Positions 8,939 through 17,384 of a stretch of 64,000 nt of DNA are shown here, piece after piece (position 1 is the first letter of the stretch; each line of letters begins with the position of its first letter). Location of the stretch: assembly GCF_900166635.1 (NCBI RefSeq), contig NZ_LT800497.1:1278303-1342302 (forward strand), given 5' to 3'. This stretch comes from Oceanobacillus timonensis (GTDB taxonomy: Bacteria > Bacillota > Bacilli > Bacillales > Amphibacillaceae). The position numbers were made by a program, and so were the translations under genes. The notes beneath the pieces were generated by a model. That model was not told the DNA's origin. It searched no databases and worked only from the letters and a program-made list of their open reading frames with translations.

Positions 8939-9949
8939 ATGATAAATGTTGCATTACTTAGCAGATGGCATGTACATGCAGATGATTACGCAAGAGAAGT
9001 GAACGAAAACGAGTATCTTTCTGTCCAGCTTGTCTGGGATGAAGAGGAAGAGCGGGGAAGAAAATGGGCAGAGGAGCTGGGAGTTCCCTTTGAAAGGGAC
9101 TTCCAATCTGTCATGGACAATTCGGAAATAGACGCTGTCGTTGTTACGACACCGACAAGTTTGCATAAAGATATCATTATCACTGCAGCAAAACATAAAA
9201 AGCATATATTTACGGAAAAGATATTGGCATTTACAGTTGAAGAATGCGAAGAAATCTATGAAACTGTGAAAGCAAATCAGGTACACCTGATGGTTTCCCT
9301 ACCAAGACTCACAACGAATTATTATGTGTATGCACAAAAAGCAGTAGACGAAGGATGGCTTGGTAATTTAACCACAATACGCTGCCGTTTTGCACATAAT
9401 GGTGCTGTAGCTGCTGGAGAGGGGGATTATGGATGGCTGCCGGAACGTTTCTTTAATATAGCACAGAGCGGAGGAGGGGCACTCATTGACCTTGGAGCGC
9501 ATCCGTTCTATTTGACTAACCGGCTTGCTGGTCCTGTGAAAGCATTGCAAGCATCACTCCGTTCCACAAGAAACCTTGGTGCAGATGATAATGCTATTGT
9601 TATTTTGGAATATGAATCAGGCAGCTTGGGAGTTATTGAAACAAGCTTCTTATCAGATGGAAGCCCTTTTCAATTAGAACTTTACGGAACAGAGGGGACA
9701 CTGCTTATTGAAGATGAACAGATTCGTTTAAGAAGCAGCCAATTCGCTGGGAACGGATGGATAAAGCCTGAGGATGCGACGGAATCTCTTCTAATTCCAA
9801 TGGAACAGTGGGCTGCAGCAATACAGGGCAAATCGAAACCATCCATCACAGAAGAAGATGTTATTCAATTAACCCGTCTGAACGAAGCGGCAGTTTTATC
9901 ACAGGAAGAAAATCGGCGGATTGAACTAATTGAATTACTGGGGGAATAG
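8939..9949 (+). CDS. Divergent Gfo/Idh/MocA family protein 3
   Basis: A 336-residue protein with the family's second-domain motif GGGALIDLGAHPFYLTNRL and general Rossmann pattern. Its N-terminus VALLSRWHVHADDYARE lacks the usual GxGxxG, and the EKP motif reads TEKILA, with Ile in place of Pro. The conserved lysine is kept. It may therefore bind a cofactor differently or favour another substrate. GAGGAGG lies upstream of ATG 8939 and the next gene starts two bases after its stop, so translation is probably coupled. Confidence 0.82.
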   Translation: MINVALLSRWHVHADDYAREVNENEYLSVQLVWDEEEERGRKWAEELGVPFERDFQSVMDNSEIDAVVVTTPTSLHKDIIITAAKHKKHIFTEKILAFTVEECEEIYETVKANQVHLMVSLPRLTTNYYVYAQKAVDEGWLGNLTTIRCRFAHNGAVAAGEGDYGWLPERFFNIAQSGGGALIDLGAHPFYLTNRLAGPVKALQASLRSTRNLGADDNAIVILEYESGSLGVIETSFLSDGSPFQLELYGTEGTLLIEDEQIRLRSSQFAGNGWIKPEDATESLLIPMEQWAAAIQGKSKPSITEEDVIQLTRLNEAAVLSQEENRRIELIELLGE

Positions 9950-9951
9950 GA

Positions 9952-11004
9952 ATGGACAAGGTTTTACGTGTCGGTATTATAGGAGCAGGAGGTATTGCGA
10001 CGGCGGTGCATATCCCCAATTATCTGAAACAGAAGAATAAGGTGGAAATTGTTGCTATCACAGATGTGTCCAAAGACAATGCGAAAGCCGCTGCTAAAAC
10101 ATTTAATATTAATCAAGTGTTTACAGATCACCAGAAAATGTTGAATGAAACAGATCTTGATGTAGTAAGTGTTTGTACGCCCAATAAATTTCATGCTGGT
10201 GTAACAATTGCAGCACTTCAGGCAGACTGTCATGTTATTTGTGAAAAACCTCCCGCGATGACTGTGGAGGAGGCTCAAAAAATGGCTGAAACAGCAAAGC
10301 GATACGGGAAAATATTGACTTATGGGCTAAGTTTTCGACATACACAGGAAGTAGATACCTTAAAGCGGTTTATTGATGCAAATGAACTTGGTGAAATCTA
10401 TGCTGCAAGAGTACATGCAATCCGACGCCGTGGAATCCCGGGCTGGGGTGTTTTTACGAACAAGGAACTCCAAGGGGGAGGCCCGCTTATTGATATTGGT
10501 GTACACATGTTGGACACTGCACTTTACTTGATGGGATACCCGGAACCGGATACTGTTTTTGGTGTTACTTATCAGAGGCTCGGTAATAAACCGGGTGTCG
10601 GCTTAGCAGGACATTGGGACTGGGAGAACTTCTCTATAGAAGATATGGCACGAGGAATGGTAACGTTTAAAAATGGAGCGTCGATTATTTTGGAATCGGC
10701 ATTTGCCGCAAATACAGAGAAACATGATGAAATGTCTGTTTCGTTGATGGGCGAGGATGGAGGAGCAGATGTTTTTCCTTTAAAAATGTACCAAGAAAAA
10801 CATCATACATTAATAGATATTACACCATCCTTTCTACCAGTAAAAGGTAATTATGAATTACAAATGGAACGATTTGTAGATTGCTGTTTGAACGAAGAGC
10901 AGCCAATCAGTACCGCAGAACAGGGAGTGATTATTCAAAAAATTATTAATGGACTTTATGAATCTGCTGACAAGGGAGAACCGGTGAAATTTTTTGCTGA
11001 ATAA
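9952..11004 (+). CDS. Gfo/Idh/MocA family oxidoreductase 4
   Basis: A 350-residue family member: GIIGAGGIATAVHIPNYL at the start, CEKPPAMT near residue 96 and GGGPLIDIGVHMLDTALYLMG around residue 180. It is closest to the second member in this cluster, sharing VHAIRRRGIPGWGVF. It is separated by two bases from the previous stop. The function is inferred as NAD(P)-dependent oxidation or reduction of a sugar or cyclitol in the pathway fed by the importer. Confidence 0.9.
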   Translation: MDKVLRVGIIGAGGIATAVHIPNYLKQKNKVEIVAITDVSKDNAKAAAKTFNINQVFTDHQKMLNETDLDVVSVCTPNKFHAGVTIAALQADCHVICEKPPAMTVEEAQKMAETAKRYGKILTYGLSFRHTQEVDTLKRFIDANELGEIYAARVHAIRRRGIPGWGVFTNKELQGGGPLIDIGVHMLDTALYLMGYPEPDTVFGVTYQRLGNKPGVGLAGHWDWENFSIEDMARGMVTFKNGASIILESAFAANTEKHDEMSVSLMGEDGGADVFPLKMYQEKHHTLIDITPSFLPVKGNYELQMERFVDCCLNEEQPISTAEQGVIIQKIINGLYESADKGEPVKFFAE

Positions 11005-11089
11005 ACTAATCTATATACGGCGTTTCTATCAAATCAATTGTACAAAAGTGACTATGTAAAGAATTTACAAACAGATAGGGGATGGATTG

Positions 11090-11842
11090 ATGGGTACATT
11101 TGGATTGCAGCTTTATTCTGTACGTGAAGCAGCAGCAGATAATTTAGTAGAGACTATCAGTCTTGCGGCAGACATGGGATATCAGGGAATCCAATTTGCA
11201 GGATTTTTTCAGACACCTGCAAAGAAATTGAAAAGATTAATGGACGATAAACGAATTGATGCAGCAGGCAGCCACACAGGGCTTGATGAATTGGTCGGAG
11301 ATAAGCTGAAAGAAACGATGGCTTATAATCAAGAGATTGGAAACAGCCTGCTGATTTGTCCCTGGCTACCTGAAAAAGACCGGAAAACCAAAGAAGACTA
11401 TCAACGGACAGCTGAAAAATTAAATGAAATTGGACAAAGATGTAAAGATAACGGGATGACATTTGCCTACCATAATCATCACTTTGAATTTGAGACATTT
11501 GGTGGAGAAACAGGTTTTGATCTTTTATTTGGTCAGACGGACCCAGAATTTGTGCAGATTGAACTGGACTGTTTCTGGGCAACATATGCGGGTTACGAAC
11601 CGACTGATATTATCAATAAATATGGGAACCGGATTGTATCCCTTCATATAAAAGATATGAAAGAAGAGAATGAAAAAAAACGGAGTATAGAAATAGGATC
11701 GGGTATACTTGATTTAAAAACATTACTCCGCGTTGGAAAAGAGCATGATGTCGAATGGTTTATAGTGGAGCAGGAAGATTTTAATGGTAATCCACTGGAA
11801 AGCGCAAGAGTCAATATTGATAATTTAAATAAGATTTTTTAA
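11090..11842 (+). CDS. Sugar phosphate isomerase/epimerase, TIM barrel 2
   Basis: A 251-residue xylose-isomerase-like TIM barrel closing the cluster. Metal-site motifs are YHNHHFEFE (about residue 126), ELDCFWA (about 153), SLHIKDM (about 182) and VEQEDF (about 225). ATG 11090 is chosen over TTG 11087 because AGGGGATGG lies just upstream. The HNHHFE signature is common in IolE/IolI-like and 3-keto-sugar enzymes, but substrate assignment is not possible from sequence. Confidence 0.88.
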   Translation: MGTFGLQLYSVREAAADNLVETISLAADMGYQGIQFAGFFQTPAKKLKRLMDDKRIDAAGSHTGLDELVGDKLKETMAYNQEIGNSLLICPWLPEKDRKTKEDYQRTAEKLNEIGQRCKDNGMTFAYHNHHFEFETFGGETGFDLLFGQTDPEFVQIELDCFWATYAGYEPTDIINKYGNRIVSLHIKDMKEENEKKRSIEIGSGILDLKTLLRVGKEHDVEWFIVEQEDFNGNPLESARVNIDNLNKIF

Positions 11843-11871
11843 TAGGAAGATCCCTGTTAAGAAGAGATTAC

Positions 11872-11915
11872 AAGAAAGAGCTCTCTATTTAAGTAAGAGA
11901 GAGTTCTTTCTTATC
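11872..11915 (+). terminator. Terminator-like hairpin after the sugar cluster
   Basis: A long inverted repeat, AAGAAAGAGCTCTCT with AGAGAGAGTTCTTTCTT, closes over a nine-base loop and ends in a T-rich run. It lies 30 bases after the last catabolic gene and probably ends the operon. Confidence 0.7.
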
Positions 11916-12798
11916 CAAACAAGGGGATTCTGATTATTTTGAACACTGTTCTAGCAAGTATAGGAGTAGCATCAAGAACAATTTAATACATAAATATATT
12001 TTAACGTTGCCTTCCGGGTAGCTTTTTTAACATTTAAAAATCAGGGTATACATACTAATAAGAAGTATATAATGATTGATATTGATTGTGAATTATTGAG
12101 ATAGTCTAAAATTGCTGAAAGAAAAAAAGGTACTATTTGTAATGAGCCTACATCAAGATTGGTTAAGTTGTTTCATTATTATATCATTGCAGGAACATCT
12201 ACGTTCCTTTTCAACTTCCTTTTAGTAAACGGTCATCAAGAGTGCGATTTTGAACAAGATAATATCCATTGTTTTTTTACACTTTATATGCTTTTGCAAT
12301 TACGGAACCAAGGCTTTTATATGGTGGATTAGTGCTTTATATAAAATTAAATTAGCACAGTCTGGCTTTAAACTAGTCTTATTTGTTATGATCAAGCATA
12401 AAAGAAAAAATAGAATAGCTGCTGCATTGCTTTTTAGCTACTGCTAAAATTGGTTTAGAATAATGACTTTCTATTATAAATGCAATACCGATGTCAGATA
12501 GAGTTTTTGAATAAATTCCACCTCTCATCCTATATCTGTGGCATACTGAATAGAATAATGATATCAATAAAATTTTAATCTTGTCTTTCCAAGCTTTATT
12601 CGCTTCTTGTGCAGTATAACTGTACGTATTATACTTGCTGCGAAAATCCAAAGGTCCCTCCTACCATGATGAAAGTTGTTATATTTAAGCATAATAGTGC
12701 TTTTTAATAGGAGTAGCTAAGAAAATATTATATTAAAGTTATTCAAGGTATGTTTAAATAATAAAAGAAATAAATAGTTAAAAAGGATGGGAAAATAA
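11916..12798. other. Long AT-rich gap with no convincing gene
   Basis: No plus-strand gene is supported. The 65-codon frame at 12250-12447 has no ribosome-binding site or family resemblance. The only candidate with a plausible start is the short minus-strand frame at 12379-12651, listed separately. The base composition and broken frames suggest decayed DNA. Confidence 0.5.
12379..12651 (-). pseudogene. Short ORF, possibly the remnant of a TIR-like (DUF1863/ThsB type) domain
   Basis: A 90-codon frame starts at TTG 12651, five bases after GGAGG. The segment GIYSKTLSDIGIAFII...SKPILAV faintly follows the pattern of the TIR-like fold used in Thoeris proteins, where a (G/A)(M/V)Y(S/A)...WI..EI is followed by KPIIAV. 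The N-terminal half of such a domain is absent. This is a pattern-level guess only; the frame could equally be a chance ORF or another small protein. Confidence 0.2.
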
Positions 12799-13209
12799 AT
12801 GAATGAGTGTTATCAAATCAAGTACAAAATTCCGAGTATTGAAGCATTTAACCAGCTCCGTGTCGAGGCAGGATTAAGTAATAAGGAAAAAGAAGCGATT
12901 AAAATTGGGCTACCAAATACGTTGTTTGCTGTGACAATTTATGATGATAATAAGTTGATTGGTATGGGTAGAGTAGTAGGTGATGGGGCAATTGTTTTTC
13001 ATGTAGTAGATATTGTGGTTAAACCAAGTTATCAAGGAAAAGGGCTTGGGAAGCGTGTTATGCAAGAAATTGTGAACTATTTAGATAGTCATACATACAA
13101 AGGTTCTTACGTCAGTTTAATCGCTGATATTCCTGCTGATAAATTATATGAAAAATTTGGATTTCGTTATACTACTCCTAACTCGCAAGGAATGTACCGG
13201 ATGTATTAA
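12799..13209 (+). CDS. GNAT family N-acetyltransferase
   Basis: A 136-residue acetyltransferase. The acetyl-CoA binding region VVKPSYQGKGLGKRVMQEIVNYL (about residues 73-96) carries the classic Q/RxxGxG/A loop. The protein ends with YEKFGFRYTTPNSQGMYRMY, the usual fold terminus of the small YitI/PhnO-like group. It stands alone between a decayed region and a convergent ptsI. Substrate unknown. Confidence 0.85.
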   Translation: MNECYQIKYKIPSIEAFNQLRVEAGLSNKEKEAIKIGLPNTLFAVTIYDDNKLIGMGRVVGDGAIVFHVVDIVVKPSYQGKGLGKRVMQEIVNYLDSHTYKGSYVSLIADIPADKLYEKFGFRYTTPNSQGMYRMY

Positions 13210-13214
13210 AATAA

Positions 13215-13262
13215 AAATCCTCGATGGTTGTTTGATTATAACAATCACCGAGGACTTAATTT
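13215..13262. terminator. Bidirectional terminator between GNAT gene and ptsI
   Basis: A hairpin with TCCTCG...CGAGGA outer arms and TTGTT...AACAA inner arms is flanked by an A-rich run on the left and T-rich run on the right, so it can serve both convergent genes. Its right edge meets the ptsI stop codon. Confidence 0.75.
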
Positions 13263-14977
13263 TATTTTTTAATTTTACTTTTCGCCAACGCAAGAACTTC
13301 TTCCGCAGTGCTTGAAGATAAGAATTGTTCTTTCAGATTAGAAAGTTCTTTTTTATCCAGTCCAAGAATCTGTGTTCTTGCCGGCAGGATAGAAGTGGCA
13401 CTCATGCTGAACTCATCCAGGCCGAGGGCAAGAAGCAATGGAATAGCTGTAGAATCTCCAGCCATCTCTCCACACATGCCAACCCATTTTCCTTCAGAGT
13501 GAGCGGCTTCAATGACGTTATTTACCAGGTTCAAAATTGCTGGATGGTATGGTTGATACAGATAAGAAACCTGTTCATTCATACGGTCAGCAGCCATGGT
13601 ATATTGGATTAAATCATTTGTACCGATACTGAAGAAGTCAACTTCTTTAGCGAATTGTTTTGCAATCACTGCCGTAGACGGGATTTCTACCATGATTCCG
13701 ACCTCAATACTGTCAGAAACTTCTACACCGTCTTTTTGAAGATTGTCTTTTTCCTCCATTAATAACGCTTTTGCTCGACGGAATTCCTCAAGTGTAGCAA
13801 TCATTGGGAACATAATTTTTAAATTACCATAAGCACTTGCACGCAGTAGTGCACGCAATTGCGGACGGAATACATGTTCATTTTCTAAACAGAAACGGAT
13901 AGCACGGAAACCTAAGAATGGGTTCATTTCATGTGGTAAATCTAAGTAGCTGATTTCCTTATCGCCGCCGACATCGAGTGTTCTTACAACGACAGGCTTG
14001 TCATCCATCTTTTCTAAGACTGATTTATACGCTTCAAACTGAACATCTTCTGAAGGTAATTCCGAGTTGCCCATGTATAAGAATTCAGTGCGGTAAAGAC
14101 CAACGCCCTCGCCGCCATTATTTAGCACACTTTCCACATCGTTTGGTGTGCCAATATTTCCGGCCAGATCGACTTGTTCGCCATCTGCAGAGAAGGTAGG
14201 CTCGTCTTTTAATTTTGCCCATTCTTCCTGTTGTCTGGCAAATGCAGCTTGCTTTTCTTCATATACCTTAATCTCTTCATCTGTCGGATTAATAATAATC
14301 TCGCCATCAATACCATCCACGATAATTTGATCATCTTTTTTCACTGCGCCGGTAATTTCTTTTGTACCTACCACCGCAGGGATTTCTAAAGAGCGGGCCA
14401 TAATGGCAGAGTGGGAAGTTCTGCCGCCGATATCCGTTGCAAACCCTTTTACAAATTCACGGTTTAACTGTGCGGTGTCAGAAGGCGTTAAGTCTCTTGC
14501 GACAACAACGACCTGTTCATCGATAAGCGCCGGATCCGGGAAGGAAACCTGCAGTAAGTGAGACATTACGCGTTTCGTTACATCATGAATATCCGCTGCA
14601 CGTTCACGCATGTATTCGTTATCCATATCTTTAAACATGTTGATGAACATGGTAGCAACTTCATCTAAAGCAGCTTCCGCGTTAACTTTATCATTTTTAA
14701 TTTTATCTTTGATCGGATTGATAAGCTCCGGATCACCTAATACAAGCAAATGTGCAGAGAAAATTTCTGCATGTTCTTCGCCGATTTCTTTTAATGTATG
14801 TGCTTTAATTTTCTCCAGTTCTTGTCTGGAGGTTTCGAGTGCGCTTTCAAGACGCCCAATCTCTTGTTCTGGATTATCAATTGATGTCTTGTCAAAGTTT
14901 AAATCAGGTTCTTTGAGTTCATATACTTTAGCAATGGCAATTCCACTGGAAGCAGCAATTCCATTCATTCTTTTCAT
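13262..14977 (-). CDS. ptsI: PTS enzyme I, phosphoenolpyruvate-protein phosphotransferase
   Basis: The general energy-coupling protein of the sugar phosphotransferase system; it transfers phosphate from PEP to HPr in the cytoplasm. The 571-residue length is standard. The swivelling domain has [21 protein letters not shown] with the phosphorylated His. The PEP-binding TIM barrel shows [39 protein letters not shown] and the active-site cysteine CGEMAGD. AAAGGA precedes the ATG. In most Bacillaceae ptsH lies directly upstream; here the upstream neighbour is an unrelated hydrolase, so HPr must be encoded elsewhere. Confidence 0.97.
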   Translation of the reverse strand: MKRMNGIAASSGIAIAKVYELKEPDLNFDKTSIDNPEQEIGRLESALETSRQELEKIKAHTLKEIGEEHAEIFSAHLLVLGDPELINPIKDKIKNDKVNAEAALDEVATMFINMFKDMDNEYMRERAADIHDVTKRVMSHLLQVSFPDPALIDEQVVVVARDLTPSDTAQLNREFVKGFATDIGGRTSHSAIMARSLEIPAVVGTKEITGAVKKDDQIIVDGIDGEIIINPTDEEIKVYEEKQAAFARQQEEWAKLKDEPTFSADGEQVDLAGNIGTPNDVESVLNNGGEGVGLYRTEFLYMGNSELPSEDVQFEAYKSVLEKMDDKPVVVRTLDVGGDKEISYLDLPHEMNPFLGFRAIRFCLENEHVFRPQLRALLRASAYGNLKIMFPMIATLEEFRRAKALLMEEKDNLQKDGVEVSDSIEVGIMVEIPSTAVIAKQFAKEVDFFSIGTNDLIQYTMAADRMNEQVSYLYQPYHPAILNLVNNVIEAAHSEGKWVGMCGEMAGDSTAIPLLLALGLDEFSMSATSILPARTQILGLDKKELSNLKEQFLSSSTAEEVLALAKSKIKK

Positions 14978-15105
14978 GATAAGAGCATCCTTTCTTTAAT
15001 AGAACTATAGTTATAATTATAACATATCTATGTTAAAATAGCGTGTGCCAATATGCAAGGCTGGCGGGACGACACGTGCGCAGATAAAATAAATGGATTT
15101 TGTTT

Positions 15106-16011
15106 CTATTTTCCATGATTTAAAAGCCAGGCTCCTATAAACGCAAACACCTCATTCCGACAGGTATCGTTTAATAATTCATGCTTTCCCCCGTCATAAA
15201 CGTGAACGAGAATATTTTCCAGCCCGCTTTTTTGAAAAAGAGCAGCTGTTTTCCATATGCCTTTTCCATATTGCCCAATTGGATCTTCCCCGCCACTGAT
15301 AAGGAGAAGAGGGAGGTTATTCCGTATATTTTGGTTGAGATTTCGGTTTCTGGTTTGGTAAATACCTTCTAATAAATCATAGAAGAAACGGGCTGTCGGA
15401 ATAAAGCCGGTATAGGAATCTGCTTCATAAGCTGCGGCATATGCTTCGTCTCTTGTAAGCCATTCGTGCTTGAAATGTTTATCCTGTCTCATACCATTTC
15501 CTAAAACGAGCCAATTCATGAAAGGGGAGGTTTTCTTAGGTGGCAAGAGAGAAGCTACCATTTTCCCTGTTGTTGCGAGCACTTTGGAATAATGTCCAGT
15601 TCCAGTTAGTATGAGTCCATCCATTTCGGTACTATGATGCTGAATGAAGTGTCGCATTAAAAAAGAACCCATACTATGCCCAAAGCAGTAATAAGGAAGA
15701 GATGGAAAGGCTTTTTTTCCGTATTGCATGATTTCGTATAAATCTGTAACTACTCGCTGAAAGCCATTTTCTTCTGTAAAGTAACCTTGTATTCCTAAAT
15801 CGCCTGTTCTGCCATGACCGCGGTGATCATTGCCAATGACGATAAAACCTAACGAAGTACAATAAGCAGCAAAGTCATGATAACGTTCGATGTGCTCCAC
15901 CATACCGTGGGCAACTTGCAAGATACCGATTGGTCTGCTGTCGGGTAACCATTGTTTGATAAAAATGCTTGCGCCGTCAGAGACCTCCAGCCAGTCGTTT
16001 TTAATTTCCAT
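15106..16011 (-). CDS. Alpha/beta hydrolase, lysophospholipase/monoacylglycerol-lipase type
   Basis: A 301-residue serine hydrolase of the S33-like Hydrolase_4 group. It carries the oxyanion region VAHGMVEHIERYHDFA near residue 35, GNDHRGHGRTG, and the nucleophile elbow GHSMGSF near residue 110. Likely Asp (GGEDPIGQYGKG) and His (GGKHELLND) complete the triad. AAAGGAGGG precedes the ATG. It may act on lysophospholipids or monoacylglycerols, by analogy with B. subtilis YtpA-like proteins. It probably has its own promoter, since the next gene upstream (secG) runs the other way. Confidence 0.85.
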   Translation of the reverse strand: MEIKNDWLEVSDGASIFIKQWLPDSRPIGILQVAHGMVEHIERYHDFAAYCTSLGFIVIGNDHRGHGRTGDLGIQGYFTEENGFQRVVTDLYEIMQYGKKAFPSLPYYCFGHSMGSFLMRHFIQHHSTEMDGLILTGTGHYSKVLATTGKMVASLLPPKKTSPFMNWLVLGNGMRQDKHFKHEWLTRDEAYAAAYEADSYTGFIPTARFFYDLLEGIYQTRNRNLNQNIRNNLPLLLISGGEDPIGQYGKGIWKTAALFQKSGLENILVHVYDGGKHELLNDTCRNEVFAFIGAWLLNHGK

Positions 16012-16242
16012 GAAAATCTCCCTCCTTTGGTAACTTTACAGGTATGGTTATTATTTCTGTTAACACCGCAATTCTAATTTCATTATACGTGGAGGACAGG
16101 TTTGGAACAAATGGAAAGAGGGAATAAAAAATTGTTATTAATGTGGATGAAGACCACGTGCACAACTCCATCTTGCGCAACAAATTAAAAGTATGATAAA
16201 GTATAGAGTAGGATTGTCGGAACATAGGAGGAGTTTGAAAAC

Positions 16243-16479
16243 ATGTGGTTAACTGTGGTTAATGTTTTATTAGTGGTAGACGTTATCGTGATGATTACGC
16301 TAGTGTTACTGCAGTCTGGAAAGAGCGCAGGCTTATCAGGAGCGATTTCAGGCGGTGCAGAACAGCTATTTGGAAAGCAAAAGGCGCGCGGACTTGATTT
16401 AGTACTTCACCGTTCAACAATTGTTACGGGTGTACTGTTCTTTATATTAGCTTTTATAGCAGCATACGTATTGCAATAA
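16243..16479 (+). CDS. secG: Protein translocase subunit SecG
   Basis: A 78-residue membrane protein with two transmembrane segments around the conserved loop [23 protein letters not shown], which is diagnostic of SecG. It assists the SecYEG channel during protein export. AGGAGG precedes the ATG. Position ahead of a carboxylesterase, rnr and smpB is the usual Bacillus order. Confidence 0.97.
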   Translation: MWLTVVNVLLVVDVIVMITLVLLQSGKSAGLSGAISGGAEQLFGKQKARGLDLVLHRSTIVTGVLFFILAFIAAYVLQ

Positions 16480-16486
16480 ATACTAC

Positions 16487-16518
16487 CCTTATCGCAGTTT
16501 TGTGATAAGGTTTTTTTA
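16487..16518 (+). terminator. Terminator after secG
   Basis: The arms CCTTATCGCA and TGTGATAAGG form a ten-base stem with a short T loop, followed by seven or more T residues. Confidence 0.85.
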
Positions 16519-16598
16519 TTTTCGCTTTGCGTGATACAGGGTATACTAAAATAGAATGGGCTAAAATGATTTATGGAAGATGAAGGGAATGAATAATT

Positions 16599-17345
16599 GT
16601 GAAAATAAAATTACCACAGCCGTTTACATTCGAAGCAGGTGAGCGGGCTGTTTTATTATTACATGGATTTACCGGACACTCCGCGGATGTCCGGATGCTG
16701 GGACGTTTTCTCGAGAAAAAAGGATACACGAGCCATGCACCAATATATCGCGGACATGGACTGCCTCCGGAGGAATTAATAAAAAGTAATCCGGATCAGT
16801 GGTGGGCAGATGTGAAAGCTGCATATAACTATTTGAGAGATTTAGGCTATAAGGAAATTGCAGTGGCAGGTCTATCTTTAGGTGGCGTATTAGGTTTAAA
16901 ACTTGCTTATTCGGAGAAAATTAAAGGAATGGTATCTATGTGCGCGCCGATGTATTTTGATAATGAGAAACAGCTGACAAAAGGCTTCAAGAAGTTTTCC
17001 AGAGAGTTTAAACAATTCGAGCAGAAGGACGAAACGGCTATTGACAAAGAAATGGACGCGCTTATAGAGCAATCAGAGAGTCTCTTTCGGGGAGTAGGCG
17101 AAACCGTTAAAGAGGTAAAATCAAATATTGATATGATTTATACACCTACCTTTGTCGTACAGGCAGAAAAGGATGAAATGATTAATACAGACAGTGCGAA
17201 ATACATCTATGATAATGTAGAAACTACCCATAAAGAGATAAAATGGTATCCGAATTCCCATCATATTATTACAATGGATAAAGAAAAGGAACAGCTGCAC
17301 GAGGATATCTATATGTTTTTAGAGAGCCTGGATTGGGAAGTATAG
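16599..17345 (+). CDS. Carboxylesterase, Est30/YvaK type
   Basis: A 248-residue alpha/beta hydrolase hydrolysing short-chain carboxylic esters. Motifs: LLLHGFTGHSADVRMLG near the start, the nucleophile elbow AGLSLGGV around residue 94, and a catalytic Asp-His pair in QAEKDEMIN and NSHHIITMDKE. Length and motifs match Geobacillus Est30 and B. subtilis YvaK, which share this genomic position between secG and rnr. The start is GTG with a weak AAGGGA site. It probably belongs to the rnr transcription unit. Confidence 0.9.
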   Translation: MKIKLPQPFTFEAGERAVLLLHGFTGHSADVRMLGRFLEKKGYTSHAPIYRGHGLPPEELIKSNPDQWWADVKAAYNYLRDLGYKEIAVAGLSLGGVLGLKLAYSEKIKGMVSMCAPMYFDNEKQLTKGFKKFSREFKQFEQKDETAIDKEMDALIEQSESLFRGVGETVKEVKSNIDMIYTPTFVVQAEKDEMINTDSAKYIYDNVETTHKEIKWYPNSHHIITMDKEKEQLHEDIYMFLESLDWEV

Positions 17346-17384
17346 AGTATAAAGCAGAAAAGATAAAAGAAAGAAGGTGAAATA

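Noticed and set aside
12250-12447. 65-codon plus-strand ORF
   Set aside because: No ribosome-binding site or family resemblance; overlaps the opposite-strand candidate.
14610-14999. 129-codon plus-strand ORF opposite ptsI
   Set aside because: Shadow of the well-supported ptsI reading frame.
16001-16225. Minus-strand ORF upstream of the hydrolase
   Set aside because: It covers the hydrolase leader and the secG upstream region; the strong ribosome-binding site inside it serves the hydrolase start.
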